Origin: a candidate division WOR-1 bacterium RIFOXYB2_FULL_42_35
GTDB taxonomy: Bacteria > Margulisbacteria > WOR-1 > O2-12-FULL-45-9
NCBI GenBank assembly: GCA_001771545.1
Contig: MEUC01000008.1
Span: 1 to 63,555, forward strand
Direction of reading: 5' to 3'
Length of the DNA: 63,555 bases
Shown in pieces: positions 16,119-25,861 of the stretch. Position 1 is the stretch's first letter, and every line of letters starts with the position of its first letter. The translations under genes were made by a program, and so were the position numbers. Under the pieces are notes generated by a model. It searched no databases. It saw nothing but the letters and a program-made list of their open reading frames with translations, and was not told where the DNA came from.

Positions 16119-16825
16119 TCTTTTACTCCTTTTATTAAGCCCTCGGCGATTCTTAAATCCTCTGGGGTTGTAATTTTTATATTTTGATACGAACCCATTA
16201 CCATCACCACAGGAACATCCAGCTTTTCCACTAACATGGCATCATCGGTAACAACGCCCTTATTATACCCTGCTTTGTAAGCCCGAACCAGAAGCTCTTT
16301 TCGAAAGACCTGCGGCGTCTGCGCCAGCCAGAGAGTGTCCCTATCAAGTGTTCTTTGAATTTGGAAATTGGAATTTGGAAATTGGGATTTATTTTGATCT
16401 TTGATCTTTGAAGTTTGGACTTGTTTGATTGTATCTTTCACCGGCACTCCTACTACAACCGCTCCTGATTGTTTCGCCTCTTCAACCGCTCTCTCAATAA
16501 TCTCTGGAGTAACAAACGGCCGCGCTCCATCATGAATAGCCACGATATCAGTATCTTCCGGCAAAGCCTTAATACCATTATAAACAGAATCTTGCCGCTC
16601 ATTGCCACCAGCCACTATTTTTTGCAATTTTGAGAACTGGAACTGCTTGGCTTTTTCAAGATCACCTTCATTCACAACTAAAACAATGCCAGCAATCACA
16701 CTGCAGCCCTCAAAAACAGCTATGGCCAGCTCAAGCATTGATTTACCGGCAATTTCCAAAAATTGTTTGGGCTGCCCCATGCGCTTGCCAAACCCTGCTG
16801 CAGTTATAATTGCAATTGTTTTCAT
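16115..16825 (-). CDS. ispD: 2-C-methyl-D-erythritol 4-phosphate cytidylyltransferase
   Basis: Transfers CMP from CTP to methylerythritol phosphate, the third MEP-pathway step. The nucleotide-binding loop ITAAGFGKRMGQPKQF lies at 7-22. Then come GGNERQDSVYNG near 73-84, IHDGARPFV near 98-105, and WLAQTPQVF near 166-174. All core residues are present. Residues about 137-157 are a hydrophilic insert (KIKDQNKSQFP then NSNFQIQ) where other IspD proteins have a short turn. Its DNA is a run of near-repeats of a 7-8 bp AT-rich word. It overlaps the M24 peptidase gene upstream and the PAP2 gene downstream by 4 bp each. Confidence 0.97.
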   Translation of the reverse strand: MKTIAIITAAGFGKRMGQPKQFLEIAGKSMLELAIAVFEGCSVIAGIVLVVNEGDLEKAKQFQFSKLQKIVAGGNERQDSVYNGIKALPEDTDIVAIHDGARPFVTPEIIERAVEEAKQSGAVVVGVPVKDTIKQVQTSKIKDQNKSQFPNSNFQIQRTLDRDTLWLAQTPQVFRKELLVRAYKAGYNKGVVTDDAMLVEKLDVPVVMVMGSYQNIKITTPEDLRIAEGLIKGVKE

Positions 16826-17472
16826 AAGTTTCTCTGTAGTTTTGTCAAAATTCGACAGCCTCGTTTCGTAACTACGACCATCTCTTCAACCCGCACCCCA
16901 CCCCAACCTTTAATATAAATTCCCGGTTCAATGGTTATGACTGTTCCAACCTTGAGCCTGTTCCTGTTTCTTCTGGAAATCTTCGGGACCTCATGGATTT
17001 TTCGACCCACCCCATGCCCGGTAGTATGAATAAAATACTTGCCATACCCTTGCTCACGAATATAATCCCTGGCTGCAGCATCAACCTCAGAACAAGCTAT
17101 CCCTGCTTTAACTTTTTTGATCGCCCTCCTGGAAGCTTCTTTGACTATAGAAAAGATCTGCTCTTGTTTTTTGTTTGGTTGACCAACAATCTTTGTTCTA
17201 GTTATATCCGATAAATAACCATTACATACAGCCCCAAAATCTACCACCACCAAGTCACCATTTTTGATAACCTTATTGGTAGCAAACCCATGAGGAAGGG
17301 CGGAGCGTTTTCCCGAAGCAACAATAATCCGGAAAGCCGGCTTACTTTTATAGTTATTCAAAGCATCTTTAATGTACTGGGCAACCTCAACTTCTTTCAT
17401 CCCGGCAGAAACTTTCAGAGAGGCCAAAATAGATTCGGCAATTCGAACGGCTTTTAGTTGAGATTTGCTCAT
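16822..17472 (-). CDS. M24-family aminopeptidase (creatinase-fold, catalytic domain only)
   Basis: A 216-aa pita-bread metallopeptidase related to Xaa-Pro aminopeptidase PepQ/PepP and to methionine aminopeptidase. The five metal ligands are in place: D78, D89, H153, E182 and E196, with H61 as the usual substrate-side histidine (PHG). The N-terminal creatinase domain found in most Xaa-Pro peptidases (about 350 aa) is absent, so it could be either a minimal Xaa-Pro peptidase or a MetAP-like enzyme. It precedes ispD with an ATGA overlap and follows aroQ by 38 bp, making an aroQ/M24/ispD/PAP2/dxs run. Confidence 0.85.
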   Translation of the reverse strand: MSKSQLKAVRIAESILASLKVSAGMKEVEVAQYIKDALNNYKSKPAFRIIVASGKRSALPHGFATNKVIKNGDLVVVDFGAVCNGYLSDITRTKIVGQPNKKQEQIFSIVKEASRRAIKKVKAGIACSEVDAAARDYIREQGYGKYFIHTTGHGVGRKIHEVPKISRRNRNRLKVGTVITIEPGIYIKGWGGVRVEEMVVVTKRGCRILTKLQRNL

Positions 17473-17510
17473 TAATTAGTCTTTCGTCATCAATCGTCAG
17501 TCGTTAGTCT

Positions 17511-17951
17511 TCAAGAAATAAGATTAACAACTGCCTCTAAACCCAAGAGGTAACTATTTAAACCAAAACCAGAAATTTGGCCAGTTGCAACAGGGGCAAT
17601 TACTGATTTGTGGCGAAACTCTTCCCTTGCATAAATATTGGACAGATGCACTTCAACTGTAGGCAATTGCGCTCCAACCACTGCATCACGGACTGCTACA
17701 GAATAGTGAGTGTAAGCTGCCGGGTTGATTAAGATAGCCGCAAAGCCATTTTCTTTGGCAGAACCAACTTCTTTGCATATTTCTCCTTCACCGGAAAGCT
17801 GAACTGCTTTAATCTCAACCCCTAAAAACTTAGCTTTTTCTTCTAAGGCTTGATCAATATCCTTAAGAGTAGTTTGGCCATAAACATCGATTTCGCGTTT
17901 GCCAAGTTGATCGAGATTGGGACCGTGGATAACTAAGATTTTCTTTGACAT
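17511..17951 (-). CDS. aroQ: 3-dehydroquinate dehydratase, type II
   Basis: Dehydrates 3-dehydroquinate to 3-dehydroshikimate in the shikimate pathway. The 146-aa length and motifs are standard for the type II dodecamer: [13 protein letters not shown] at 8-20, the catalytic tyrosine in VYGQ (Y24), [15 protein letters not shown] with the catalytic histidine, and [16 protein letters not shown] textbook AAGGAGG stands before the ATG. Upstream, a run of TTGTCTG-type repeats lies where the -35 region should be. The gene heads the minus-strand run to dxs and is divergent from the PBP gene. Confidence 0.97.
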   Translation of the reverse strand: MSKKILVIHGPNLDQLGKREIDVYGQTTLKDIDQALEEKAKFLGVEIKAVQLSGEGEICKEVGSAKENGFAAILINPAAYTHYSVAVRDAVVGAQLPTVEVHLSNIYAREEFRHKSVIAPVATGQISGFGLNSYLLGLEAVVNLIS

Positions 17952-18008
17952 AACAGCCTCCTTGAAAGCTAGAAAAGTCTAGCACAGACAACAACAGACA
18001 ACAACAAC

Positions 18009-18037
18009 TTATCAAGGCAAAGAGAAAATGCTATACT
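18009..18037 (+). promoter_or_regulatory. Promoter for the class A PBP gene, near-leaderless
   Basis: TTATCA at 18009-18014 and TATACT at 18032-18037 are 17 bp apart. The ATG lies only 9 bp beyond the -10 box, and no ribosome-binding site intervenes, so the predicted mRNA leader is about 0-4 nt. Confidence 0.6.
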
Positions 18038-18046
18038 CTTAAACTC

Positions 18047-20077
18047 ATGAGAAAAGATAGATTCCTCGTATTAGTTAGAATAGGTTTGATTATTTTTTTC
18101 GCTCTAATGGCAATTGCCGCCGCAGTGATGCTTAATGTTTTACACAACCTACCCAACATAAACAGTTTGAGTTCCTATATCCCCAGTGAAACAACCTTAA
18201 TTTTTTCCAGTGACGGCCAGGTTCTAGCCCGTCTGCACCAGGAAGAAAACCGCCGGGTTGTCCCCCTATCCCAAATCTCCCCCTACCTGCAAAAAATCGT
18301 CATTGCTGTTGAAGATCCCAGATTTTATCAGCACCATGGCTTAGATTTTATCGGCATTGTCAGAGCCGGCCTGAAAAACATTGTTTACGGTCGTGTTAAG
18401 GAAGGCGCCAGTACCATAACTCAACAATTAGCCCGCGCCCTATTTTTAAACCGTAAAAAAGTTATCAGCCGTAAACTGGCCGAAGCTATCCTGGCAGTGC
18501 AACTTGAGCGTCGATATACCAAAGACGAAATACTAGAACTGTATCTTAATAATATATATATGGGACATAACGCTTACGGTATTGAGTCTGCAGCCAACCT
18601 CTATTTCAACAAAAAAGCTGCTGACTTAGACATCGCTGAGTCAGCCATGATCGTCGGTTTAATTAAAGGACCAGAACTCTATTCCCCCTATCGTAATTTC
18701 AAGGGAGCTAAAACAAACCAGATTTACGCCTTAAATAAAGCTTTAGAACAAAATTTTATTTTTGAGCGGGATGCTAAACTAGCAGCTATAGAAGAACTGA
18801 AGTTTTCACCCCAAAACCTGCGTCGTTACGGAGAAGCTGCTCCATATTTCATCAGCTATGTCCTCAAGCAATTAATTGATCTGTACGGTAAAGAGCAGGT
18901 CTATCACGGCGGTTTACGTGTTTACACCACCTTAGACAGTAACATGCAGGCTGCCGCAGAATCAGTCGTCACAAGCTTTGCCAGCAAAGAAGGTGAAAAA
19001 TTTAATTTTTCCCAAGCCGCCCTACTCTCCATTGATCCCCGCACGGGCTACATCAAAGCCATGGTTGGCGGCGTTGATTTTTATACGAGTAAATTTAACC
19101 GGACCACCCAGTCCAAACGTTCCCCTGGTTCGGCTTTTAAACCATTTACGTATACAGCCGCCATGGAACAGGGTATTTCGCCGGGAACGATCTTGCAAGA
19201 TACCTCAACAACCTTTGAGGTTTATCCTAATGAATGGAATCCCTCTGGCACCTGGGCTCCTAACAATTACGATGAGAAATTCCGAGGAGCAGTAACCCTA
19301 CGCTATGCCCTGGAAAAATCACTTAACATTCCGGCCATTAAGATTTCAGAACGTGTGGGACTCCGCTCTATTATCAATGTTGCACGCAGAATGGGCATTA
19401 TAAGTCACCTAGAACCTGGATTAGCCCTAACTTTAGGAGCCTCAGAAGTAACCATGCTGGAATTAACATCAGCATACGGCACTTTTGCTAATTCTGGAAT
19501 CCATGTGGAACCAGCCAGTATTATTAAAATTGAAGATCCTAATGGGGTAGTCTTATATAAAAATACCATCAAAGAAAGTCAGGCACTGGATCCCAACATT
19601 GCGGCGGTCATGGTTGATCTGTTGAAGGGGGTTATCTTGCGCGGAACTGGCATTCGTGGTCAAATTTACCGACCTGCGGCCGCTAAAACCGGCACTGCCC
19701 AAGAATTTCGTGATGCCTGGTTTGTCGGTTTTGTCCCCCAACTCGTTACCGGAGTTTGGGTAGGCAATGATGATAACGCTTCCATGAAGGGGGTGGCGGA
19801 AGTGGCTGTTTGCCCACGCATCTGGAAGGAATACAATCTCAGAGCCCTGGCCAATCTGCCCAAACTTGATTTTCCTCGACCGGAAGGTCTGGTAGAAGCA
19901 ACTATCTGCATTAAGTCAGGAAAAATTGCTCGACCTTATTGCCCTAAAGAAGACCAGCGCACAGAAAAATTCTGGCTAAAAGATCTACCAAAAGAGAAAT
20001 GCAATATCCACAAATCTGCAGAAGAGTTATACCAACAGGAGGTCAAGAAGAATGAAGTCACTGAAGTTTGGAACTGA
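18047..20077 (+). CDS. Class A penicillin-binding protein (PBP1A-like)
   Basis: Bifunctional peptidoglycan synthase anchored by one N-terminal membrane helix (about 9-30). The glycosyltransferase domain shows the catalytic glutamate in VEDPRFYQHHG (E89) and EGASTITQQLARALF. The transpeptidase domain has the active serine in GSAFK (S362, K365) and KTGTA at 547-551. The 676-aa length suits PBP1A-like enzymes without long C-terminal additions. The last 26 bp overlap the phosphohexomutase gene, so both should be made from one transcript. The pairing with a sugar-phosphate mutase links precursor supply to wall synthesis. Confidence 0.95.
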   Translation: MRKDRFLVLVRIGLIIFFALMAIAAAVMLNVLHNLPNINSLSSYIPSETTLIFSSDGQVLARLHQEENRRVVPLSQISPYLQKIVIAVEDPRFYQHHGLDFIGIVRAGLKNIVYGRVKEGASTITQQLARALFLNRKKVISRKLAEAILAVQLERRYTKDEILELYLNNIYMGHNAYGIESAANLYFNKKAADLDIAESAMIVGLIKGPELYSPYRNFKGAKTNQIYALNKALEQNFIFERDAKLAAIEELKFSPQNLRRYGEAAPYFISYVLKQLIDLYGKEQVYHGGLRVYTTLDSNMQAAAESVVTSFASKEGEKFNFSQAALLSIDPRTGYIKAMVGGVDFYTSKFNRTTQSKRSPGSAFKPFTYTAAMEQGISPGTILQDTSTTFEVYPNEWNPSGTWAPNNYDEKFRGAVTLRYALEKSLNIPAIKISERVGLRSIINVARRMGIISHLEPGLALTLGASEVTMLELTSAYGTFANSGIHVEPASIIKIEDPNGVVLYKNTIKESQALDPNIAAVMVDLLKGVILRGTGIRGQIYRPAAAKTGTAQEFRDAWFVGFVPQLVTGVWVGNDDNASMKGVAEVAVCPRIWKEYNLRALANLPKLDFPRPEGLVEATICIKSGKIARPYCPKEDQRTEKFWLKDLPKEKCNIHKSAEELYQQEVKKNEVTEVWN

Positions 20078-21449
20078 CGGCTGGCGGGCAGAAATAGCCG
20101 CTGACTTTACTTTTGAAAATCTTGGGCTGGTTACCCAAGCGTTAGTTGAACATTTATTGGAACAAGATACTGCCAAAAAAGGCATTGCAGTCGGTTATGA
20201 CAACCGCTTCCAATCAGAATCCTTTGCTAAGCTAGCTGCAGAAATTTGCTCTGGAGCAGGCATTAAAACTTATTTAAGCGATAAGTCTGTCCCCTCTCAA
20301 GTTACTTCTTTTACTGTCAAGAATCGCGACCTAGCCGCCGGCATCATGATCACCGCTTCCCACAATCCACCACAGTGGAATGGTTTTAAAATTAAAGAAA
20401 ATTTCGGTGGCTCCGCTTTTCCTACTACAACTAAAGCCGTAGAAGCAAAAATCAAGGACACTTTACACATTAAACCTTCAACCTTAAAAGTTTCCCCCTC
20501 TGACTTCCAAGCTGATTATCTTAATAAAATCAAAGCGCTTATTAACCTGGATTTAATCAACAATCCCAAAATCAAAGCGGTTGTTGACCCGATGTATGGC
20601 AGCGGCGCTGGTTATTTTAGAGCCCTAGGGGTTAACGTTGTAGAAACCAGGGGCTACCGCAATCCCCTCTTTGGCGGGATAAATCCTGAACCATTACCAG
20701 TTAATCTTGAAGACTCATTTTCTTTTGTTAAAGAGATAGCTTTAAAATATTCTTCAGAACTAACTGCCTGCATTGTTTTAGATGGTGATGCTGATCGCTT
20801 GGCGGCCATCGACGGTTCTGGTCAATTCATAAACACCCACAATATTTTTACCTTGCTGCTGCATCATCTAATCGTTCACCGTAAGCTCAAGGGAAACATT
20901 GTTAAAACCTTTAATCTCACTAATTTAATCGATAAGCTCTGTCAGGAATATAGCTGCAAATTGCATGTTACCCCAATTGGCTTTAAACACGTGGCTGATC
21001 TGATGTTAAAAGAAAAAATCCTGCTTGGTGGGGAAGAATCTGGCGGCATGGGCATCGGTTTAGAAGGCTGGATTCCAGAACGAGATGGAATCTTAGCTGG
21101 CCTAATGCTTCTAGAATTAATGGCTTATGAAAAAATGACCCTGGCTCAAATTCTAGACGGCATAATGAAAAAACATGGTTATTTTTATTATGATCGGGCT
21201 GACATTCACACAACTAAAGCTCAAGATATCGTCCGGAGATTGAAACAAGTCCCACCAGAAACATTTGCCAACAAGAAAGTTACTAAAGTAGAAACATTAG
21301 ATGGTTTAAAATTGAGTTTCGATAACGAAAGCTGGATTCTCTTCCGCGCGTCAGGGACAGAGCCATTGCTACGTGTCTACGTTGAAGGTCGAACTGATGC
21401 TGAAGTTAAACAAATCCTAGGGGCTGGGGAAAACCTGATCAACCAGTAA
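20052..21449 (+). CDS. Phosphohexomutase (phosphoglucomutase/phosphomannomutase family)
   Basis: An alpha-D-phosphohexomutase of 465 aa that interconverts hexose 1- and 6-phosphates. The phosphoserine loop is TASHNPPQWNG with S103. The magnesium loop DGDADRL, the sugar-binding GGEESGGMG and the C-terminal phosphate-binding RASGTEPLLRVY are all present. Sequence alone does not decide between glucose, mannose and glucosamine substrates; GEESGG is typical of PGM/PMM enzymes rather than GlmM. The start lies inside the PBP gene with a strong AGGAGG before it. Confidence 0.92.
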   Translation: MKSLKFGTDGWRAEIAADFTFENLGLVTQALVEHLLEQDTAKKGIAVGYDNRFQSESFAKLAAEICSGAGIKTYLSDKSVPSQVTSFTVKNRDLAAGIMITASHNPPQWNGFKIKENFGGSAFPTTTKAVEAKIKDTLHIKPSTLKVSPSDFQADYLNKIKALINLDLINNPKIKAVVDPMYGSGAGYFRALGVNVVETRGYRNPLFGGINPEPLPVNLEDSFSFVKEIALKYSSELTACIVLDGDADRLAAIDGSGQFINTHNIFTLLLHHLIVHRKLKGNIVKTFNLTNLIDKLCQEYSCKLHVTPIGFKHVADLMLKEKILLGGEESGGMGIGLEGWIPERDGILAGLMLLELMAYEKMTLAQILDGIMKKHGYFYYDRADIHTTKAQDIVRRLKQVPPETFANKKVTKVETLDGLKLSFDNESWILFRASGTEPLLRVYVEGRTDAEVKQILGAGENLINQ

Positions 21450-21473
21450 TCCCTTCCCCCTGCACTACGGCAC

Positions 21474-22838
21474 CTACTGCGCTACAGTATTACTCTCTCC
21501 CTCTTCCCCCTTCAACTCCGCCTCAAAGGCTTCTTTCTTCTCAATCCTCTTGATCTCTTTAAGCTCAGTCTGGTATTCTGCCGTAGCCTTTAGCTCTTTA
21601 AATTTATCACGCAGTCTCTCATGCAAGGCTTTGTTGTCGCCAGCTAAAAGAGAAACGCGGGTATATTGTTTGATTGCCTTCTTATTATCGCCATCCTTTT
21701 CATAAAACTGGGCCAAAAGCATATAAAGCTCCGGGTTCCCCCCCTGTAAACTTATAGCCGCCTCATATTCTGTAACAGCTAAATCTTTTTTGCCAATTGC
21801 AGCAAAGGTGTCACCTAAGAAAACATGTAAATATGGGCTAACCGGATTTTGGACAAGCGCTTTTTTATATTCCTGGGCTGCTTCAAAGAATCTTCCCTTA
21901 AATCTTAAAGAGTGGGCCTTTAATTCCGGTTGAACAATCTCTATCTTAGCTTTGTTGCGCAACTCCGAACTCCATTTGGTAAAAGCTGAAGCTTGTTTTT
22001 GTTTTAAAGCTGCTTGCTCAATATCTTGTTCTTCACCTTTAAAAGTTCTCAAGCGAGAATCCCCCACTTTAATAAGATGATAACCAAAAGGAGATTTGAC
22101 AATACCACTAATCTCTCCAACCTTTGTGTTGAAAGCTGCTTTTTCGAACGGCTCAACCATTGATCCTGTTGCAAAATAGCCCAAATCACCGCCATTAGCA
22201 GCAGAACCTGTATCTTGTGAATATTTTTTAGCCAACGCAGAAAAATCCTCTCCGGCAGTTATTTTCGCCAACAGCTCTTTTGCCCCAGCTTCGGTAGAAA
22301 CAAGAATATGACTAGCCCTAATTTCCCTTAAGTCATTAGGTCCAACGACCACATTACTCCTAATTTTATTAGCCATTTTTTGAACCAACATCTCTTCTTT
22401 AATCATGTTTTTAAACTGGCTCATTGTTAAGCCCGTTCGTTTCAAAGCCAGCTCTAGATCGGCTCTAGATTTAAGCTTTTGCTGGGTAATGATACTATCA
22501 ATAGCCATGTCAACTTCACGACCAGAAATACGAACTTTTTTCTTGGCTTCCTTTAACATTAAATTAAAGTCCACTGCCTGCTCCAGGGCTAAACTTTGAA
22601 TAAAGGGAATGTCGGAAATTGTCAACTTATCTTGACCAAACCGGCCAATCAAACGATTGAGGATTTCCCGATAGCGTAAAGGATCAAGCTTCTGACCATT
22701 AACTTTTGCCAGGGCATCTGACGGCTTCTGCCCTCCTGTTCCTCGACCCATCGTGGCACCCAAAAAAATCGAAGCCACAAAAACAAAAGCCACCACAATT
22801 AGAACACCCTTCATTTTTTTACGTAAAAAAGTTAACAT
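21474..22838 (-). CDS. Membrane-anchored parvulin-type peptidyl-prolyl isomerase with TPR repeats
   Basis: A SurA/PrsA/PpiD-like periplasmic chaperone. Residues about 10-28 are an N-terminal membrane helix or uncleaved signal. A SurA-N-like helical region follows to about 170, then a parvulin domain (ASHILV, DFSALAKKYSQD, GGDLGYF, VKSPFGYHLIKV). The last 140 residues are TPR-like helices (AAQEYKKAL then YLHVFLGDTF, AVTEYEAAI), an unusual addition for this family. The start is taken at the ATG at 22838, six bases after AGGAGG. It is downstream of ftsX and ftsE by 14 bp, so it probably shares their transcript. Confidence 0.9.
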   Translation of the reverse strand: MLTFLRKKMKGVLIVVAFVFVASIFLGATMGRGTGGQKPSDALAKVNGQKLDPLRYREILNRLIGRFGQDKLTISDIPFIQSLALEQAVDFNLMLKEAKKKVRISGREVDMAIDSIITQQKLKSRADLELALKRTGLTMSQFKNMIKEEMLVQKMANKIRSNVVVGPNDLREIRASHILVSTEAGAKELLAKITAGEDFSALAKKYSQDTGSAANGGDLGYFATGSMVEPFEKAAFNTKVGEISGIVKSPFGYHLIKVGDSRLRTFKGEEQDIEQAALKQKQASAFTKWSSELRNKAKIEIVQPELKAHSLRFKGRFFEAAQEYKKALVQNPVSPYLHVFLGDTFAAIGKKDLAVTEYEAAISLQGGNPELYMLLAQFYEKDGDNKKAIKQYTRVSLLAGDNKALHERLRDKFKELKATAEYQTELKEIKRIEKKEAFEAELKGEEGESNTVAQ

Positions 22839-22852
22839 CAATATCCTCCTCG

Positions 22853-23740
22853 CTAAAATTTTTGTTTTAAGACTTTGGAAACTGAAATATAGGCCCCCAG
22901 CATACCTAGGGCCGTACCGCCAAAAATCATCACCACATAAACAACTAACAACAATCCCTGGTCAGTCATGATCGGTAAAAACGGTAAAGCCAAAGCAAGG
23001 CGCATAGCAACCGCATCATAAGCCAATTTAAGAATTAAAAAAGCACTTACCCCGCCTATGACTCCAATAATAATCCCTTCAATAATAAAAGGGAATTTCA
23101 CAAAAGTATTGGTTGCTCCCACTAGTTTCATAATAGAAATATCAGTTTCACGCGCCAAAACAGTTAAGCGAATAGTATTAACCACAATTAAGAGAGTAGC
23201 AATTGAGATTAGAATAACCAGCGCTGCCCCGCCAATTCTAACCGCATCCACCAACGACTTAATCTTAGCAACCATCTTGTCGCTGTAGCTAGCCTCAACA
23301 ACAAGGTCGTTTTTTACTACCTCATCTGCAACCGTAGAGAGCAACTCAGGCGTTCGCACCGTTAGCATAAAACTATGCGGCAGCGGATTATAGCGGACAA
23401 CCTCATTAAGGTCCAGCTTGGCCCCAAAATCTTTTCTAAATTCTTTCCAGGACTCGTCATTAGAAATATATCTAACTTTAGTTACCCCTTGAAGTTTGGC
23501 TAGCTCAATCTGCAGGGCCCCCGCCTCCTTAAGAGAAATATCCTTATCAACATAAGCCACAACATCCAAGCGAGAAGAGACATCCCCTACCACATTACCT
23601 AAATTAATCACCAGTAACAGGAAGATGCCAAAAAGTACTAGACTAACAGTAATAGTCCCAACTGCAACTAAGCTCATCAGTGCCCCTCGCTTAAAAGAAC
23701 GGAAGGCCTCAACTATAAAGAACTCTATATTGCTAAACAT
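22853..23740 (-). CDS. ftsX: Cell-division ABC transporter permease FtsX
   Basis: Partner of FtsE that couples the divisome to peptidoglycan hydrolases. It has the FtsX layout: a short cytosolic N-terminus ([18 protein letters not shown]), the first membrane helix about 22-45, a 120-aa extracytoplasmic domain (VAYVDKDISLKEA, ESWKEFRKDFG), then three helices ending the FtsX domain. The ATG at 23740 is preferred; a GTG three codons earlier is possible. It overlaps the ftsE end, the usual ftsEX arrangement. Confidence 0.93.
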   Translation of the reverse strand: MFSNIEFFIVEAFRSFKRGALMSLVAVGTITVSLVLFGIFLLLVINLGNVVGDVSSRLDVVAYVDKDISLKEAGALQIELAKLQGVTKVRYISNDESWKEFRKDFGAKLDLNEVVRYNPLPHSFMLTVRTPELLSTVADEVVKNDLVVEASYSDKMVAKIKSLVDAVRIGGAALVILISIATLLIVVNTIRLTVLARETDISIMKLVGATNTFVKFPFIIEGIIIGVIGGVSAFLILKLAYDAVAMRLALALPFLPIMTDQGLLLVVYVVMIFGGTALGMLGAYISVSKVLKQKF

Positions 23741-24413
23741 TGTAACCACCTAACTGCTGATCCCTAACAATTCGACCGTTTTCCAAGGCCACTACCCGCC
23801 TTTTCATATCATCAACAATACTTTTATTATGGGTCGCAACTAAAACTGTAGTATTGCGCTTATTAATTTTTTCCAGTAACTGAATAATGTCCCAGGAAGT
23901 AGTGGGATCAAGATTGCCGGTTGGTTCATCAGCCAGGAGAATGGGAGGATTATTAACAATTGCTCGAGCGATACAAGCCCGCTGTTTTTCCCCACCAGAC
24001 AATTCATCGGGAAAGGCACTCGCTCGACGCAACATACCCACCAGTTCTAAAGATTGCATTACTTTGCGGCGGATAGTTGAGCGGGGTGCTCCAGTAACCC
24101 TTAAAGCAAAGGCCACGTTTTCAAAAACCGTACGTTTGGGTAAAAGTTTATAGTCTTGGAAAACCACTCCGATGTTACGACGCAGATAAGGAACCTGCTC
24201 GGCATCAAGCTCCGCCACATTAACACGATCAACAATCACTTTGCCCGAACTGGGATTTTCACCACGATAGAGCAAACGCATCAGGGTAGTTTTGCCTGCC
24301 CCGGAAGGTCCAACAATAAAGACAAACTCCTCTTTACCAATGTTCAGGTTAACATTGCAGAGCACATCAATGCCATTACTATAAGTTTTTGAAACATTAA
24401 TCAGTTCAATCAT
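23733..24413 (-). CDS. ftsE: Cell-division ABC ATPase FtsE
   Basis: A 226-aa ATPase with all ABC motifs: Walker A GPSGAGKT at 35-42, a Q-loop in VFQDYKLLP, the signature LSGGEKQR, Walker [13 protein letters not shown], and the switch histidine in VATHNK. The phrase [18 protein letters not shown] is typical of FtsE. The start follows a palindromic repeat element at 24429-24503, which could affect its expression. It forms an operon with ftsX and the parvulin gene. Confidence 0.95.
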   Translation of the reverse strand: MIELINVSKTYSNGIDVLCNVNLNIGKEEFVFIVGPSGAGKTTLMRLLYRGENPSSGKVIVDRVNVAELDAEQVPYLRRNIGVVFQDYKLLPKRTVFENVAFALRVTGAPRSTIRRKVMQSLELVGMLRRASAFPDELSGGEKQRACIARAIVNNPPILLADEPTGNLDPTTSWDIIQLLEKINKRNTTVLVATHNKSIVDDMKRRVVALENGRIVRDQQLGGYNV

Positions 24414-24428
24414 TTAAGCCCAGCTTTT

Positions 24429-24503
24429 GGAAACCAGAGACTGAACGTCCCTGCCTGCCGGCCCGCTTCGCCGCGAGGCGAGCAGGCAGGGACGCAGGTT
24501 TCC
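24429..24503. repeat. Nested palindromic repeat element (copy A)
   Basis: An outer GGAAACC/GGTTTCC pair (24429-24435 and 24497-24503) surrounds CGTCCCTGCCTGC/GCAGGCAGGGACG arms. Inside is a GC-rich core with its own small hairpin (CGCC GCGA GGCG). The core is the reverse complement of the core in copies B (25878) and C (37897). It fills the gap between ftsE and glyA. Confidence 0.75.
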
Positions 24504-24513
24504 ACCAAACAAA

Positions 24514-25761
24514 TCAAGCATATAACGGGAACTGCTTACATAACTCCGCTATTCTTCCGGAAACCGTCTTCTTGATATTTTCGTCTTCAACATTACTTAA
24601 AACCTGCCCAATCAATTCGGCAATTACAGTCATCTCAGCTGCCTTCATTCCACGAGTGGTTAAAGCTGGTGTCCCAATACGAATACCGGAAGTAACAAAA
24701 GGTTTTTCCGGATCAAAGGGAATAGTGTTTTTATTAACAGTAATGCCAACTTGATCCAGAGCCTTCTCAGCTACTTTACCGGTTATTTTTTTGGCACGCA
24801 GATCAACCAACATTAAATGGTTATCGGTACCACCAGAAACTAAACGCAAACCAGCTTTGACTAGTCCCTCAGCCAAAGCCTGGGCATTGGTAAGGATTTG
24901 TTGCTGATATATTTTAAATTCAGGGGTCATCGCCTCTTTAAAACAAATTGCTTTAGCGGCAATGACATGTTCCAGCGGACCACCCTGAGCGCCAGGAAAA
25001 ACCGCCTTGTTAACTTGTTTGGCATATTGTTCTTTACAGAGTATTAGGCCAGCTCGTGGACCACGCAAAGTTTTGTGAGTTGTGGAAGTAACCACCTCAG
25101 AAACAGGCACTGGAGACGGATGAAGACCTGTAGCAACTAAACCGGCAATATGAGCAATGTCCACCATTAGAATCGCCCCTACCTCATCGCAAATCTCCCT
25201 AAACTTATTGAAATCAATAATCCTAGGATAGGCTGTTGCCCCAGTCACAATCATTTTGGGCTTGTGTTCCAAAGCCAATCTTTTTAACTCATGAAAATCA
25301 ATTGTTTCCGTTTCTTTATTAACACCATAGGAAATAAAGTTAAAGTAAATACCAGAGATGTTGACTGGGCTACCGTGAGTTAAGTGTCCACCATGAGACA
25401 GGTTTAAACCTAAAACCGTGTCTCCTGGTTTAAGAAACGCCATATAAGCTTCGAAATTTGCTTGCGAACCAGAATGGGGTTGTACATTAGCGTGTTCCGC
25501 TCCAAATAATTTTTTGGCTCGCTCAATTGCTAAAGATTCAGCTTTATCAACAATTTCACACCCGCCATAGTAACGCTTGCCTGGATAACCCTCGGCATAT
25601 TTATTGGTTAATACAGAACCACAGGCTTCCATAATCGGTCGGGAAGTGAAATTTTCCGAAGCAATCATCTCTAAACCATTTTGTTGTCTGGCTAATTCCT
25701 GGTCAATAATCCGGGCAATCTCTGGGTCAACTTTTCTGACTTGATCAATATTGAAGTGCAT
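24514..25761 (-). CDS. glyA: Serine hydroxymethyltransferase
   Basis: PLP enzyme converting serine and tetrahydrofolate to glycine and methylene-tetrahydrofolate. Motifs in order: [30 protein letters not shown], the PLP lysine in [14 protein letters not shown], and a C-terminal [15 protein letters not shown]. The frame is open upstream to 25806, but the ATG at 25761 gives the family's usual 415 aa and has AAAGGA upstream. A strong promoter (25797-25825) precedes it. Together with fhs it feeds one-carbon metabolism. Confidence 0.97.
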   Translation of the reverse strand: MHFNIDQVRKVDPEIARIIDQELARQQNGLEMIASENFTSRPIMEACGSVLTNKYAEGYPGKRYYGGCEIVDKAESLAIERAKKLFGAEHANVQPHSGSQANFEAYMAFLKPGDTVLGLNLSHGGHLTHGSPVNISGIYFNFISYGVNKETETIDFHELKRLALEHKPKMIVTGATAYPRIIDFNKFREICDEVGAILMVDIAHIAGLVATGLHPSPVPVSEVVTSTTHKTLRGPRAGLILCKEQYAKQVNKAVFPGAQGGPLEHVIAAKAICFKEAMTPEFKIYQQQILTNAQALAEGLVKAGLRLVSGGTDNHLMLVDLRAKKITGKVAEKALDQVGITVNKNTIPFDPEKPFVTSGIRIGTPALTTRGMKAAEMTVIAELIGQVLSNVEDENIKKTVSGRIAELCKQFPLYA

Positions 25762-25796
25762 AATAAACCCATCCTTTCCGGTTAACTTTCTCGTCA

Positions 25797-25825
25797 AGTA
25801 TAACAAAGAAAATGCCTTTGGTCAA
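25797..25825 (-). promoter_or_regulatory. Promoter for glyA
   Basis: On the minus strand TTGACC and TATACT are separated by 17 bp, a near-consensus sigma-70-type promoter. The predicted leader is about 30 nt and contains the AAAGGA ribosome-binding site. Confidence 0.75.
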
Positions 25826-25861
25826 AAAACTTGGAACTGCTTAAAAAAGTCTTATTTACTC

